A stretch of DNA of 64,000 nt from Gorsachius magnificus (lineage: Eukaryota; Chordata; Aves; Pelecaniformes; Ardeidae). This document shows, one piece after another, positions 53,815 through 64,000 of the stretch; positions within the stretch are counted from its first letter, which is position 1; each line of letters opens with the position of its first letter. Below the pieces are notes generated by a model. It saw only the letters and a program-made list of their open reading frames with translations. It was not told where the DNA came from and searched no databases. The stretch lies in NCBI GenBank assembly GCA_034008185.1, contig CM067089.1, positions 23,160,213 through 23,224,212 of the forward strand, written 5' to 3'. The translations under genes and the position numbers were made by a program.

Positions 53815-54597
53815 AATAGAACTATTTTCATAGATTTATTTGAAAAATACTTACAAAAGCAAGTATGTTTGACACTAAAATAGTTAAACTTATTCTGTGT
53901 TTACATTGGTGTAATTAAGCGTGCAGCATTAACAGTCTTTTCTGTTTGAAGCATTGTTAGTTTGCCTTAAGGAAGCTGGGAAAATTCTGGTTTACTGATG
54001 AACAATGTCTCCCCGCCACTTCCTCAGCAGCAACTACAGCTGTGATCTCTGCCCGAGATCTCAGCACACTGAAAACTGGGTTTGCTTTACTAACTGCCAG
54101 CCTGCCAAGTGCAGATTTACTGGAACCTGGAAGGTGGGTCAGTTTTTTTTTTTTCCCCTAGGAAGGAACAGGAGAGAGGAAGAAGAGGAAAACAAAAGGA
54201 TTGGGTTTTTATGTGAAGAATTTACCAAAGCTACATTTCATGAAAGAGTCCTTAAAAATGTCCTTTTGTTAGTGGCCATCTTCCTTCAAAACACGTGCAT
54301 ACTTCTGAACTTACCCGTAAACCAATGCCCCTGAAGCTTACCATTCCTATAGCACTTTTTTGCTAGGAGAGGCCAGGACTAGAATAGCTAAGGTTCCCCA
54401 TCCAAACAGCAGTTCAGTAGTGTCAGAAATGAAATACAGTGCAATTAGTTTCCACATACTGTATAGCTACATTTTAAGACAAAACTGGCACAGATACTGA
54501 TTGAAAGAGTTTGCTGCCTCCATGTAATCCATCCTCTGGCAACACCTATAGTCTGTTCACAGAGTGGTTTATCAGGGCGCATGGAGGGGACGGGATC
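53815..54597 (-). other. USP54: USP54 3' untranslated region
   Basis: About 780 nt from the stop codon to the first good poly(A) signal. The 3' end is inferred from signals only. Confidence 0.5.
53835..53840 (-). terminator. USP54: USP54 poly(A) signal AATAAA
   Basis: Minus-strand AATAAA at 53840-53835 is followed about 25 nt later by a GU-rich stretch (CTGTCTGTGTATG). It lies 760 nt past the stop codon. Confidence 0.5.
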
Positions 54598-55256
54598 TCA
54601 CCAGCCATTATTTTGCATGGTGCCAGTAGCTGCTGCTGCTTGAGCTAGCATATTTCTGTGTGCCTCTGAAGCAGAAGAAAAAGTCCCATCCATCACATGC
54701 ACTGGCAGCATTCGCCTTCTGCCAGGCTGAGGGGTGTAGCTGTTCTGTCGCCAGTCTTCTTCTGGGGGCATATCAACTCTCCTTGGACCCGGGGCCTTAA
54801 TGCAAGAAGGGGGCACAGGACAACCTTGAGAGGCACCGGGATCCCAAGAAGGCTCATGTGGTATTCTTAAAGTGCTGTAGTCTGTGCTGGCTGGTAGCCT
54901 GCAACCAACGGCATAAGATTCATGCATGCGATGTTGCGAAGGCTGCTGGAGGAAGCCTTCCTGTAAACTCTTGCCTGGCTGGCCAGCATGTTTCCCCCAG
55001 AGCGTCGTTCGTTTATCTGGTAACGTGGCTGTTTGCCTGGCAAGGTAGCTCATGTTCAGCCAATGGCCAGAGACACTTGATGCTCCACCTCCTAAATGCG
55101 GATTAACAAGGGGCTTTTGCCCCTGGGAGAGGGTGCCTTTGGGTGCACAAGGGAGACTCCCATAGCTCAGTGCCATACCTGGGTAGTCTTCACCTTGGAA
55201 AGCTTCACCCCTGTCAGGCACAACCAAAAGTTTCTGGATGATGTTCTTCTGATCTC
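54598..55256 (-). CDS. USP54: USP54 last coding exon
   Basis: 659 nt, phase 1 in. Acceptor TTCTGCCCCCAG; stop TGA at 54600-54598. It encodes GDQKNIIQKLLVVPDRGEAF and so on to PRRVDMPPEEDWRQNSYTPQ and a tail ending TGTMQNNGW. PRRVDMPPEEDWRQ resembles the mammalian C-terminal region as I recall it; the final 35 residues do not and may be lineage-specific. Confidence 0.87.
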
Positions 55257-58200
55257 CTGGGGGCAGAAGGGAAAAAAGAAAAAGGGTTTGCTTAGTTATA
55301 TTTTTTTGTTTCATCCTCCCAGAACTTCCAGCTGTGGCCAAGAGGTGACAGAAGAAAAAACGAAATCACTAGTACATCCAGTTACTGGCTGACATACAAT
55401 TCTGAATAAAAGCTAGCTGTCCCCCTTCTAGCATTCACTTTCCTCACTGCATTTCCTCCTTACCCTATGACAACTGCTGTCACAGACTGCAGATTTCTTT
55501 AATAGCCCTTGTGTCATCAAGGAGGAGCCCAACAAAATATTTCAAGGCTGGTAGATCATACTGGTTTTGATGGCTGTCACAGGGAAAATAATTCTCATGC
55601 ATGAATTAGTTATTGCTATTGGCACAGTTATATGTATGATTTTGCTGGAACGAGTAGCTTGTGGAAGTACTTTCATACATGAGAACACAGTGGCGGGTCT
55701 TACTGCTACTTTTACACTAAAGAAAATACGTCACAAAAATGTGAGTATGATTTTATATAAAGTCATTGTAATGTTTTCATAAAGATTATTCTCTTCTGTT
55801 ATGTCCACTTAGCACAGAATCACGGAACAACTCAAAAGGACAGAGAAGAAAAAGAACGTGATTTGTCCTTCCAGATATCTGGAGGAATTCAGGCAGATGG
55901 TGAAACATCATTATGAAAGACAAGATCTGAAGAGTTGTATTTCAGCAATATTTCTGGTCATGAAGGAGGATGAAAAGTCCTGTGATTACCTGACGGTTTA
56001 CGTGCCTTGCCCACCATGCTGGGCATCAGTACATCATGGGGTAGGTGCTGCACCTGGTTTGGGTTGTGCTGGGGGTCAAAGGGAAACACAGGAGGATCAT
56101 GGGGGAAAGGAAGGGAAGTGGAGCTGGAAGAACGATGGCTGGTGTCCACTGGCATTTTCCTCGTATTTGGTGCTTCCTTTTATAAAATGAGAAAGGAGAA
56201 AAGAACATAAAATGATGAGTAAACACAGAGTTGGGTTGAATCAAGCAAAGATGGTGCTGATCCAAGGAAAGGGATGAGTCACTGGAACAAAAACATGCAT
56301 CTGTATGTGAAAAAGAAATACAAATAAAAGCTGCATCAATCCAGTAAGGCTCTTACTGCAGTGGTGGGCTACTTAGGAGGATCATTTGACTGTAATATAC
56401 CAAGGAGAAAGAGCCAAAACAAACACAAACCACTCATGGAGGTTGGGTTTACAAACTGAATCCACAGAACATGGCAGGCCAGTCAGCATGCCACACAAGC
56501 CATGAAATAAAGAAGAGTATTGCTGATCCTTCCTTCCTGTTTTTTAGCACGCTTTACTGAAAGCTCTGATTCCAGACTATGAACAGATTTACCTGTTGCA
56601 GCTGAAGTGTTTACCAGTGCTGTACCACTTCCCTCTGTTAGGAGGTACCTACCCCAGAGCAGGGATGGGTGAATGGCACGATAACAAACCACCAAAGACT
56701 TGACTAACTTGAAGAGTGGTAACAGACAGTCATGCTAGCTGCTGCTTCTGTTGTGGGGATAAAAACCGTCAGCAGACAGAGGGATCTCAGACAGCTAGAG
56801 GTTTTTAATTGCTCCTGCCTGCACCTCCAGGTATGTGTTAAAGCCCGCAACTAAAGCATGCTGAGGAGCAAACATTCAGAAGTTGACATATTCTTTGCTT
56901 ATGGTACACAGCAGAAAGATGGAATCAGATCAGCCAGTCTACATAACTGATTCTGCAACTAAGACTCTTCTACACTTACTATGCAGTTGGTTTAAAATCA
57001 AAACTTAAGCACAATTCGCAAAAAATTCAATCCAAGCCAAACCTTCACATTATATCTGCCTATGTTGCTAAGCACCAACAATAATCTGTTGCTGTTTTCC
57101 TCACTGACAGTTTTAACTTGCACCTAAGATTACTTAACAGAGATAACAAAGGAAAAGAAGAAAAAAAAATTAATCTCCCTGTATACTTCCTGTATGTAAC
57201 TGGCTGCATGTTATGTACCAAGTCTTGAATTGTCTCCCCCCATGCTTATTTTTGCTCTCTAAAAATACTACTTGCTGAATATATATGCACAAGAGAGCAG
57301 AAACTTTCACACTGTTAGTGATGTCTTTTTAAAATTATAGGTTAATTAAAAAAATGTTTATACTGGATGTCTTTGATTACTGGCAAGTAATATTAGCTCA
57401 CGTGCTTACCAGCTGCAGCAGGTACTATTCTGCAATAACTCCTGAAGATGGCTTTGTTACTTAAACATAAGCTCATTCTTCTTCCAAAAAGAGAACAAAG
57501 ATTCACAAAGACAAGCTTTCATCATGGCTTGTTATTCATGTGTTTGCTGTCTTGTTTGTTAACTACTAAACGCAGAGAAAACGGCAATCCTACACATGGA
57601 TGGTGGCTCTTTGGAAAGCTGCACATCATTGCACTTACAAAACTATGAGAAGAGACCAAGGTCTCTTCTCTGTTTGAGATGACTGTCCCACTGAGACTGC
57701 GAGCAATGCGACGGAAATTCTCTGCACTGTACATTTCCTCCTCTTCTGGTTCCCTGCTATGTTCTCTGGTATATGTGACCTGCAGACAATATCACACATT
57801 TCAGAAAAGGCTCTCCATAATATCAATTTGGTATAATAATTATAGGGAAGAGATCAAGATAAATCTAACAGGCTACTTATACTTCAATGAAACTCCATGA
57901 CCTTTTCTTTTTTGAAATCCTTCATTCAGGTACTACCTTGAAAACAAAATGGGTCTCTTTGGATCTGGTGATCAAAAATATTATTCCTTATAGTGTTTTT
58001 CTTTAGTAAATATACACTGATTGATTTGTCTAAGTGAGATTCATGCTTTTATAAATACCTAAAGCCAGGACAAAAAGTCTCTACTGAGATGAAGGTACCT
58101 AAAGGACTGACTGATGCTACAGGCATCGCTGCCCCTGTAGAGGTAACGATGGCTGCAACTGACAGCCATCCTATGATAAAGTACTACCATCTTCTCATAA

Positions 58201-61200
58201 ACTGAAAAAAGTCTAGGATTATTTGATGAGTGCTGGAAGCTTGTTAATCTTATGTTAGCAAGGGAAATGTTTATTCCGTCTGTCTTTTCCTGTTCTATAT
58301 GTGCAAGACCATTTAAGCTCCCTTTAATGAGTATAGAAGTATTATAGGAAATGTCATTTCCCCTTGAAAATAATTCTATGTTTTCATGTACAGGGGTGAT
58401 ATGTAACTGCCAGTTATTTAAACAGTTTATCCCCAGAAAAAAAAAGAAAAGGCATCTTCTCCCACTCTGAGGTGACCAACTACCAACTGTAGGCAAATAC
58501 CAAATTATCTCCCACTTCCAAAATACATAGTGACACAGTAAAAAAAAAAAAAAAAAAATCTGTGCCCCTGCAAATGGTAACATCAAGAAGCAGTTATCGT
58601 AAATTGTGATGCAATGCAGTTCATGTCAATATATTCAAAGAGACTAGATCTTAAAGTTTTCAAAGATTTGTTCCTCAAGGTCAGAATTTAGATAATTTGA
58701 TTGCATGCAAGCTGCACGTAACACAAGTCACTAATTTTTTAGCTAATTAATCCTGAGCTAGACTGCACTTAAATTCTAACATTTGTATCAATGACCCCAG
58801 TACCTTTTTCACAATAAATTCCACTTCTCCCATTGTAAATTCTTTCACTTACATAGGCTGAGCCCTTTCCCCCCTAGCACATCTTAAGTAACAACATGTC
58901 ACCTTGGAGACAGAAGAGACAGCGGATCCACACAGACTGCGCTCGATCTCTGCTGTTGGGGTTTTCGAGAGACCCATGCCAGCTGTAGCATGCAGCTTCC
59001 TCACATTCAGGTTCGCAGAGACTGGGAAGGAAAATGCTATGGTTAAATTCAATGCTTGATTGCACATTATGGCACATTTCTGACTATCTTAGGTCTGACT
59101 CCAGCAAAGACAGGCAGGCTATACACACAGAACGAGAAGTCATCAGAGATCCTTTGAACATTAATACATATAAGCTAACTCCCAACATTTCAAGGGGAGA
59201 CTCTATCAGGATACTCACGCCTGCTTCACTCGCCCTTTGCAGGCTTCTGGGGAGCAGTTAATTGAACTATTTAAGAGTTAAATGATTAAACTGCACACTA
59301 GCACTTGTCTGATACAGAGGGGAGATAGTTTAGGGGGCCTAAAGGGACAGAAAATCAGCTACCAGGAGCAAGTTACCTAAAGTTACTTGGGATAAACAAG
59401 ACTCATCAGTTTTAAGTTCCCTACACATTCAACCTGCTCATTCCCACCCAAAGCTACAGCTTGCCAGCAATTTGTTGTGCTGGTTAAATAGTTAAAAGTG
59501 TTATTTTTAACTAGGATTGCTACATGTACTTCACTTCAGTGCAATCCCCGCCAACCAGTTATAATCCTAAAATATCACATAGAACAGACAGGCAGATCAA
59601 TGGACTAATAAAAATGGTCACAGGGAATATCTCTATAAAGGAAGAAAGGTGATGTGCTAGTAACGACAGATTTTCCGCATTGAGGTGGCATTTGAAGAAT
59701 CAGGTCTTTGCTTTAATCTCTGCCATAAAGCTCCAGTAATGAAACAGGCATTTTCACCATGATTCTGGATGCAAAGGTCTGAAAACCAGTTGACGTGGGG
59801 TAGAAAACTTAAAACAGCATTTGCAAATGAATAGGTAATCCAAGTTAAAAGTGAGAAAGAGCTGTCCTAGACCCACTCAGGTGATTTTCATCCAGTTCAT
59901 CACAGTAGATGCACTAGTTCAACCTTTTAGTTTTTATACCGAATTTGCAGAACTTGGGAAGAAACATCTAAAAGCCACAGCAAACCAGAAGTAAAGCTCT
60001 CAAACACAAACTTCACTTTAGAAGAATATCTGTATCTCATATCCCTCATATATGTAGGGGGAAAATAGGCAAGAAAAGTGTCAGCATAAGAAACAGGGCA
60101 TTTGATGACAGAACTCTGAAGCTCCAGCTAACACTAAAGCAACTGGGCTTTATCCTGTTAGATTTCCAGAAAGAGCTTCCAAAATCAGTAAGCTAAGTAG
60201 GAATACATAAGACCATCTGATTCAAGCCCATTCAAGAGAGTATCTGCAAGGTTGTCAGGTCAGATCTGGCCTAACTCTGAAAGAAAACCAAAGGACAACA
60301 AATGGGAAATGTCCACCTTTGGATGTGTCACCTGGTCTGCCAGTGGACTGCAAGACAAGAGAGTTTCATAGAAAACTTGAGCTGCTGAAAAAAAACCTGT
60401 TCAAGAGTCTACTGCAGTATTCACTCTGGTCACAGCCCAGTCAGGAACGATGGAGGCTCTACCTCCATAGGTGCAGGGCAGGGGAAAAACCTGTCTTGTG
60501 TTATGTATTGCAATATATATCTCTCACACACACACATAGATATCACTTTGGTACCCTGCTTTGTATTTAACCAGAAAATTCATAACTCTAATACTATGAT
60601 ATGGATTATAAAGAAATTTGCTTCACTTGTGCTAAGCAGAGAATCACGGTTGCCTTGTCTCAGGCAGGAGATTAGATCAGCTTAAGTGGAACGAGACTGC
60701 TGTCATCGAACTCTGATTGAATGCCTCCAGCAACAGCCGGATGTTCTCACCAACAGCAAGAGCATCTGTTAGTTTTCTTTTGGCACCAACTAATCCACAA
60801 GGTCTCAAGGATCTTAGTGCAGATCATTTACCCCCAGTGGGGTGCTTAAAGCAGGTAGTCCTTAGCAAAACACAAGTTCAACTCTCTCAGATCTGGAAAC
60901 ATTTTTAAAAGTTATTCCCCTCAACCTGGTACAGACTAAATTCTCAAATGCAATACTATCAGTTAAAATTCACAAATGTGGAGAACATGAACTTCAGGTA
61001 TAGAAATGGTTTAATAAATTCCAAAGGTGATGTAGGACTTTCAAACCGTAAAATTCAGCAGCCTGACCCAAGTGGATAGCTCCCTACTTGAAAACAAGAT
61101 CAATTATTTCTACGTTACTCCTAACAGACACTGCTCTCCGTTTGCCAAGATCAACAGCTACTCTGCAGCCTCCCCAGGCAGCGCTATCACACTGCTTCTC

Positions 61201-62809
61201 TACCTATGTAGTTAGAATGTTTTCAGAGTCCACAACCTGAATCCTTCTGCATCTGTGCACAAATTCATGCCCATTTAACTAAATCAACCAGAAAACATAC
61301 CTTCACCTATATTGGAGTACATAGGCAGGTCAACCAAGAAAAACAGCTGCATCATTCTTACCTGATGGATACCTAGCACTGTCCTGTCTTCCCAAGAAAG
61401 GCCTAGTGGCCTGAGATGCCTGCAGACTAGTCTGATAGAGGGATTCCAGTTCTGAGAGCTCCTGTTCTGTGTCTTGATTCCATTGTGGATGCAGATGTAC
61501 TGGGATCCTGCTCAAGTCATCTCCAACTGCTCTCTGATCAGAAAGGGGTGGACTCCTCCCAGGTACAGGAAGCCATTCAGTATTCTTATTAGCCTTCTGA
61601 GAACTGTAATACCTAGTAACATTATCCACCCAACGGTCCACAGGCATAGAGGCAACCATGCTACTAGTAGCTCCATCATCCACCTGTTTCATTCCTCCAT
61701 CATGACAGTGCCTTTCCAGGTACGGTGCAGGGTCTGCTATATATTGTCCACCTCTTCTACACAGCTCTTCACTGTTAGAACAAATACTCTTAGAAGCAAC
61801 ATGTTGGGCACTAAAACCCTCCAAAGAAACTACCCCATCCCTAATATCCACAGTTGAGTGTGATTTTTCAGAAGACTGTTTTTTGTTTTCTTGGTTTTGA
61901 TGGATTAGCTGTCTGTAACCAGAGGATGAAGGGTTGATGAAAGATTTTTGTGTTAACTTTGGAGACTTCTCATCCTGACACACTGCAGCAATCCAGCCTT
62001 TTTCATGAGTACCTTTTCTCTGGGAGACTGCATGCATTTTCTGAAACTGCTCTGCCAAGGAACGAACATGTCCCTTTGTACTAAAAGCCTCAGATTTGCA
62101 ACCTTCTGCTGTGCCATATTCGTCCTGTGAGGGTAATAAAATCTCATGGCTGTTTGCTCTGGAGTACTTATTTGTTTTCTGCAAAGGATCCAAGGAGCAC
62201 TGCTGTGTAGGGGATGAAGTTGCAGGGGTCATTGCATGATAGGCCCCTAAATGATCAATGCTGGGCCGCACTGGAGAGCTTGCAAGTTTGGAACAAGGAC
62301 TGTGCTGGCTGTCCTTTTCAGGAGATGCTGCTTGTGGTGGATGTGGACAGGGAAACAGTGTAGGCAAAGACCCGAAGTCTACTGTGTTAGCCTTGGATTT
62401 GTACTGAGGTGTGAGAATAGGCGTTATGTTATGAACCTCTTCTAACTTGCTGCTACTGCAGCATTCCCTATAGTCTTTTGGCCCTGTGGCTGTGGTGTCA
62501 GCAAATTCCACACTATTGTGGGCATCATTCTCAGTTCTTGCAGACCTCTCTGCCAACCCTTGCCTATAGGGAAAAGAGGGAACTTGGTCATGAAAATCAG
62601 CAGAAGCAGACTGGAAGTTTGGAGAGATCCTGTTGGATGGATTGCTTTCAGAAGGGGGCAAGGAGGAAGACTCTGGATATAATGATGAGTGCAATTCATG
62701 GCAGGAAGCAGGTGGGTGGAAGAAAGAACTGGACCCAAATTCCACTTCTTTGTTGGGTTCCAGTGGTACCTCCTGGCTCAGCAGTACTTGGAGCGGGCCA
62801 GTCTGTTCA
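54598..62809 (-). CDS. USP54: USP54 gene, C-terminal part (last five exons found; 5' part outside window)
   Basis: Member of the ubiquitin-specific protease family, closest to USP53. The catalytic USP domain is in the N-terminal third and lies beyond the right edge; only the long, low-complexity, probably disordered C-terminal region is here. Five exons with GT-AG borders give 2,554 coding nt (about 850 residues), and their phases agree at all four junctions. I assign it to USP54 from family-like stretches (RSLSGTVISNREETLVSSHS, PRRVDMPPEEDW) and from position: in mammals USP54 lies directly upstream of PPP3CB in the same orientation, as I recall. I cannot exclude an additional symmetrical exon between 59,022 and 61,361. 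Confidence 0.85.
55257..55989 (-). other. USP54: USP54 last intron
   Basis: 733 bp, no recognisable feature. Confidence 0.8.
55990..56176 (-). CDS. USP54: USP54 exon
   Basis: 187 nt, phase 0 in and 1 out. Acceptor CATTTTATAAAAG is weak (few pyrimidines); donor GTAATC. It encodes EAPNTRKMPVDTSHRSSSST, then a Pro/His-rich stretch (DPQHNPNQVQHLPHDVLMPS) ending KARKPS. The phases at both ends fit the neighbouring exons, which supports the border despite the poor acceptor. Confidence 0.85.
56177..57638 (-). other. USP54: USP54 intron
   Basis: 1,462 bp, no recognisable feature. Confidence 0.8.
57639..57779 (-). CDS. USP54: USP54 exon
   Basis: 141 nt, phase 0 in and 0 out. Acceptor TATTGTCTGCAG, donor GTAAGT. 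It encodes VTYTREHSREPEEEEMYSAE, then NFRRIARSLSGTVISNREET and LVSSHSF. The acidic run followed by a basic helix-like stretch is one of the better conserved parts of the USP54 tail. Confidence 0.88.
57780..58902 (-). other. USP54: USP54 intron with poly(A) run
   Basis: 1,123 bp with a 19-A run at 58540-58558. A 175-codon minus-strand open frame (58059-58586) crosses this run and shows no family features. Confidence 0.8.
58903..59021 (-). CDS. USP54: USP54 exon
   Basis: 119 nt, phase 1 in and 0 out. Acceptor TTTTCCTTCCCAG, donor GTGACA. It encodes SANLNVRKLHATAGMGLSKT, then PTAEIERSLCGSAVSSVSK. The first base of its split codon comes from the large exon, giving YPSVSAN. Confidence 0.85.
59022..61361 (-). 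other. USP54: USP54 intron
   Basis: 2,340 bp. Both flanking exons meet in phase 1, so a small symmetrical exon could be hidden here; I did not find one. No repeat recognised. Confidence 0.7.
61362..62809 (-). CDS. USP54: USP54 large internal exon
   Basis: 1,448 nt, phase 2 in and 1 out. Acceptor CTGTGTGTTTTAG, donor GTAAGA. It encodes 482 full codons from EQTGPLQVLLSQEVPLEPN to RQDSARYPS. The region is rich in Ser, Pro and Gln with no predicted fold visible, typical of the disordered tails of USP53/USP54. A segment near its end (DTEQELSELESLYQTSLQAS) is heptad-like and could form a short helix. The first Met of the open frame is intronic, so it is not a start. Confidence 0.85.
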
Positions 62810-64000
62810 CTAAAACACACAGAAGGGTAAATGATTAGCAGTAGTCATTGCTTACATTTATCCCTAGGGTGCAGAACTTGCACTAGGTGACATATACCTC
62901 AACACGCTTTTCTTTGCTAACTGTATTCTTATGAAGACTTTGCATTAATTCAGTAGATACATACATGTTAGTCCTTTGTTTCTAACCCTGATTTCCTACT
63001 GTAATTGACCTACTTAATCTATTTCATATTTTTAAGAGTATTTTGCTCCAGTTAGGCTCTATATAAAGTATTCTTGTACAGCACCCTAGGCACTTTAACC
63101 AGTAGACTGAGCGTGTGGGTAGGGATAACTGTAAGAATAGTAAAAGTAGCATTTATATAAAATAAAACAACTATTTCCAACGTTAATATCTTAGATATGT
63201 TTTTAAAATACTTTGGACATGCTCATGATCTGAACACGAACTGACAATTTTTCCAGAAGGTCCCCTCTCTCCAGGCGAATTCATAAAGAATGACTTGACA
63301 AATGGAAGGAACAGGTTGAAGTCTTTCTCACATCATCTTTGTATTCTGATCTTTGAGATATTTATCCAACACATTAAATAGAGTTCAAGCTAAATATATA
63401 ACTATTAGTTTGTAATAATTTGTATTCTAAATATACTGATAAAAAATAATTTGTATTCTTTCATGTACCAATGTAAGACAATTATATCCTTGGGTCATAC
63501 ATGTCCTTGGCATTTTTCTGCATTTAGTTAACATTTTAATATGCAAACAGAAAAAACAGTACCAAGTCCATGTGCCTGTGAGAAAATGACAGGCTACAAA
63601 CAGCTCCAACAGAGAACTTAAGGAAACTGTAACATCATTGCCTTGTTTCCTCCTTGAGATGCATGGAATGAAAGTTATCATTGAAGACCTAGCTGATATG
63701 TGTAGTGGAGTGACCTCGTCTATGAGTAATTGCAAACTTTGCACTGTCTACCACACTATTTATATCAAAGCAAGAGTACAGAACTCTGGCTATGAATAGA
63801 ATCTTTCCATTGGCTGCAGTATTAACATTTTGCAAAAGTAATGTTCTTTTCACAGAGCAACAGTGAGCAAGTTCAGCATTAACAAAATCAGTTTATAAAG
63901 TTTCTTTCTTTCATTTTCTTAGAATCTACCAAAATGCATAATTGGGGCTCTGCATTTCTCCTGTAAAAGAGGATATAATGGACTCTTGATTGACAAAAAG
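62810..64000 (-). other. USP54: USP54 intron, running off the window
   Basis: The next upstream exon must end in phase 2. No convincing donor with coding sequence is visible before the window ends. Confidence 0.7.

Noticed and set aside
55257..55341. Upstream part of the open frame that contains the USP54 last exon, including its first Met
   Set aside because: The acceptor TTCTGCCCCCAG at 55257 and the phase match to the preceding exon show that this portion is intron, so the Met is not a start.
58059..58586. 175-codon minus-strand open frame in a USP54 intron
   Set aside because: It runs through a poly(A) tract, has no splice sites that fit the gene, and shows no recognisable motif.

Overview
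The window is vertebrate nuclear DNA. The genes are broken into short exons with GT-AG introns, there is one sharp CpG island, and the rest is AT-rich intron and intergenic sequence. Decayed CR1-type LINE relics and an old hAT-like short transposon, with no sign of Alu- or L1-type repeats, point to a sauropsid. A bird is the most likely source, but this is an inference and the species is not identified.

Two protein-coding genes lie head to tail on the minus strand. From 43.1 kb down to about 0.7 kb is what appears to be the complete PPP3CB gene, the beta catalytic subunit of calcineurin (Ca2+/calmodulin-dependent protein phosphatase 2B). I placed all 14 coding exons. Phases of exons 2 to 14 agree at every junction and give 496 residues, the number the 524-residue human protein has after its 28-residue exon-1 part. 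The catalytic metal motifs, calcineurin-B-binding helix, calmodulin-binding helix and autoinhibitory element appear in family order. Exon 1 sits in a CpG island (about 42.5 to 43.65 kb), but its start codon is unresolved: the ATG in the best position is out of frame with the rest of the protein. The 30-nt exon 13 and the read-through tail of exon 12 show that the gene can encode the known alternative C-termini.

From 54.6 kb to 62.8 kb are the last five exons found of USP54, a USP-family protein. They encode about 850 C-terminal residues and their phases also agree. The catalytic domain lies beyond the right edge. The USP54-PPP3CB order and shared orientation match what I recall of mammalian 10q22.

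Between the genes (43.9 to 53.8 kb) I see no gene, only one probable CR1 relic and low-complexity runs. Intron 1 of PPP3CB holds two CR1 relics in opposite orientations, and intron 2 holds a 400-bp hAT-like element. A near-perfect 100-bp tandem duplication lies just upstream of PPP3CB. Sequence left of about 700 is downstream intergenic DNA with no recognisable gene. I found no tRNA, rRNA, CRISPR array or prokaryotic-type system.
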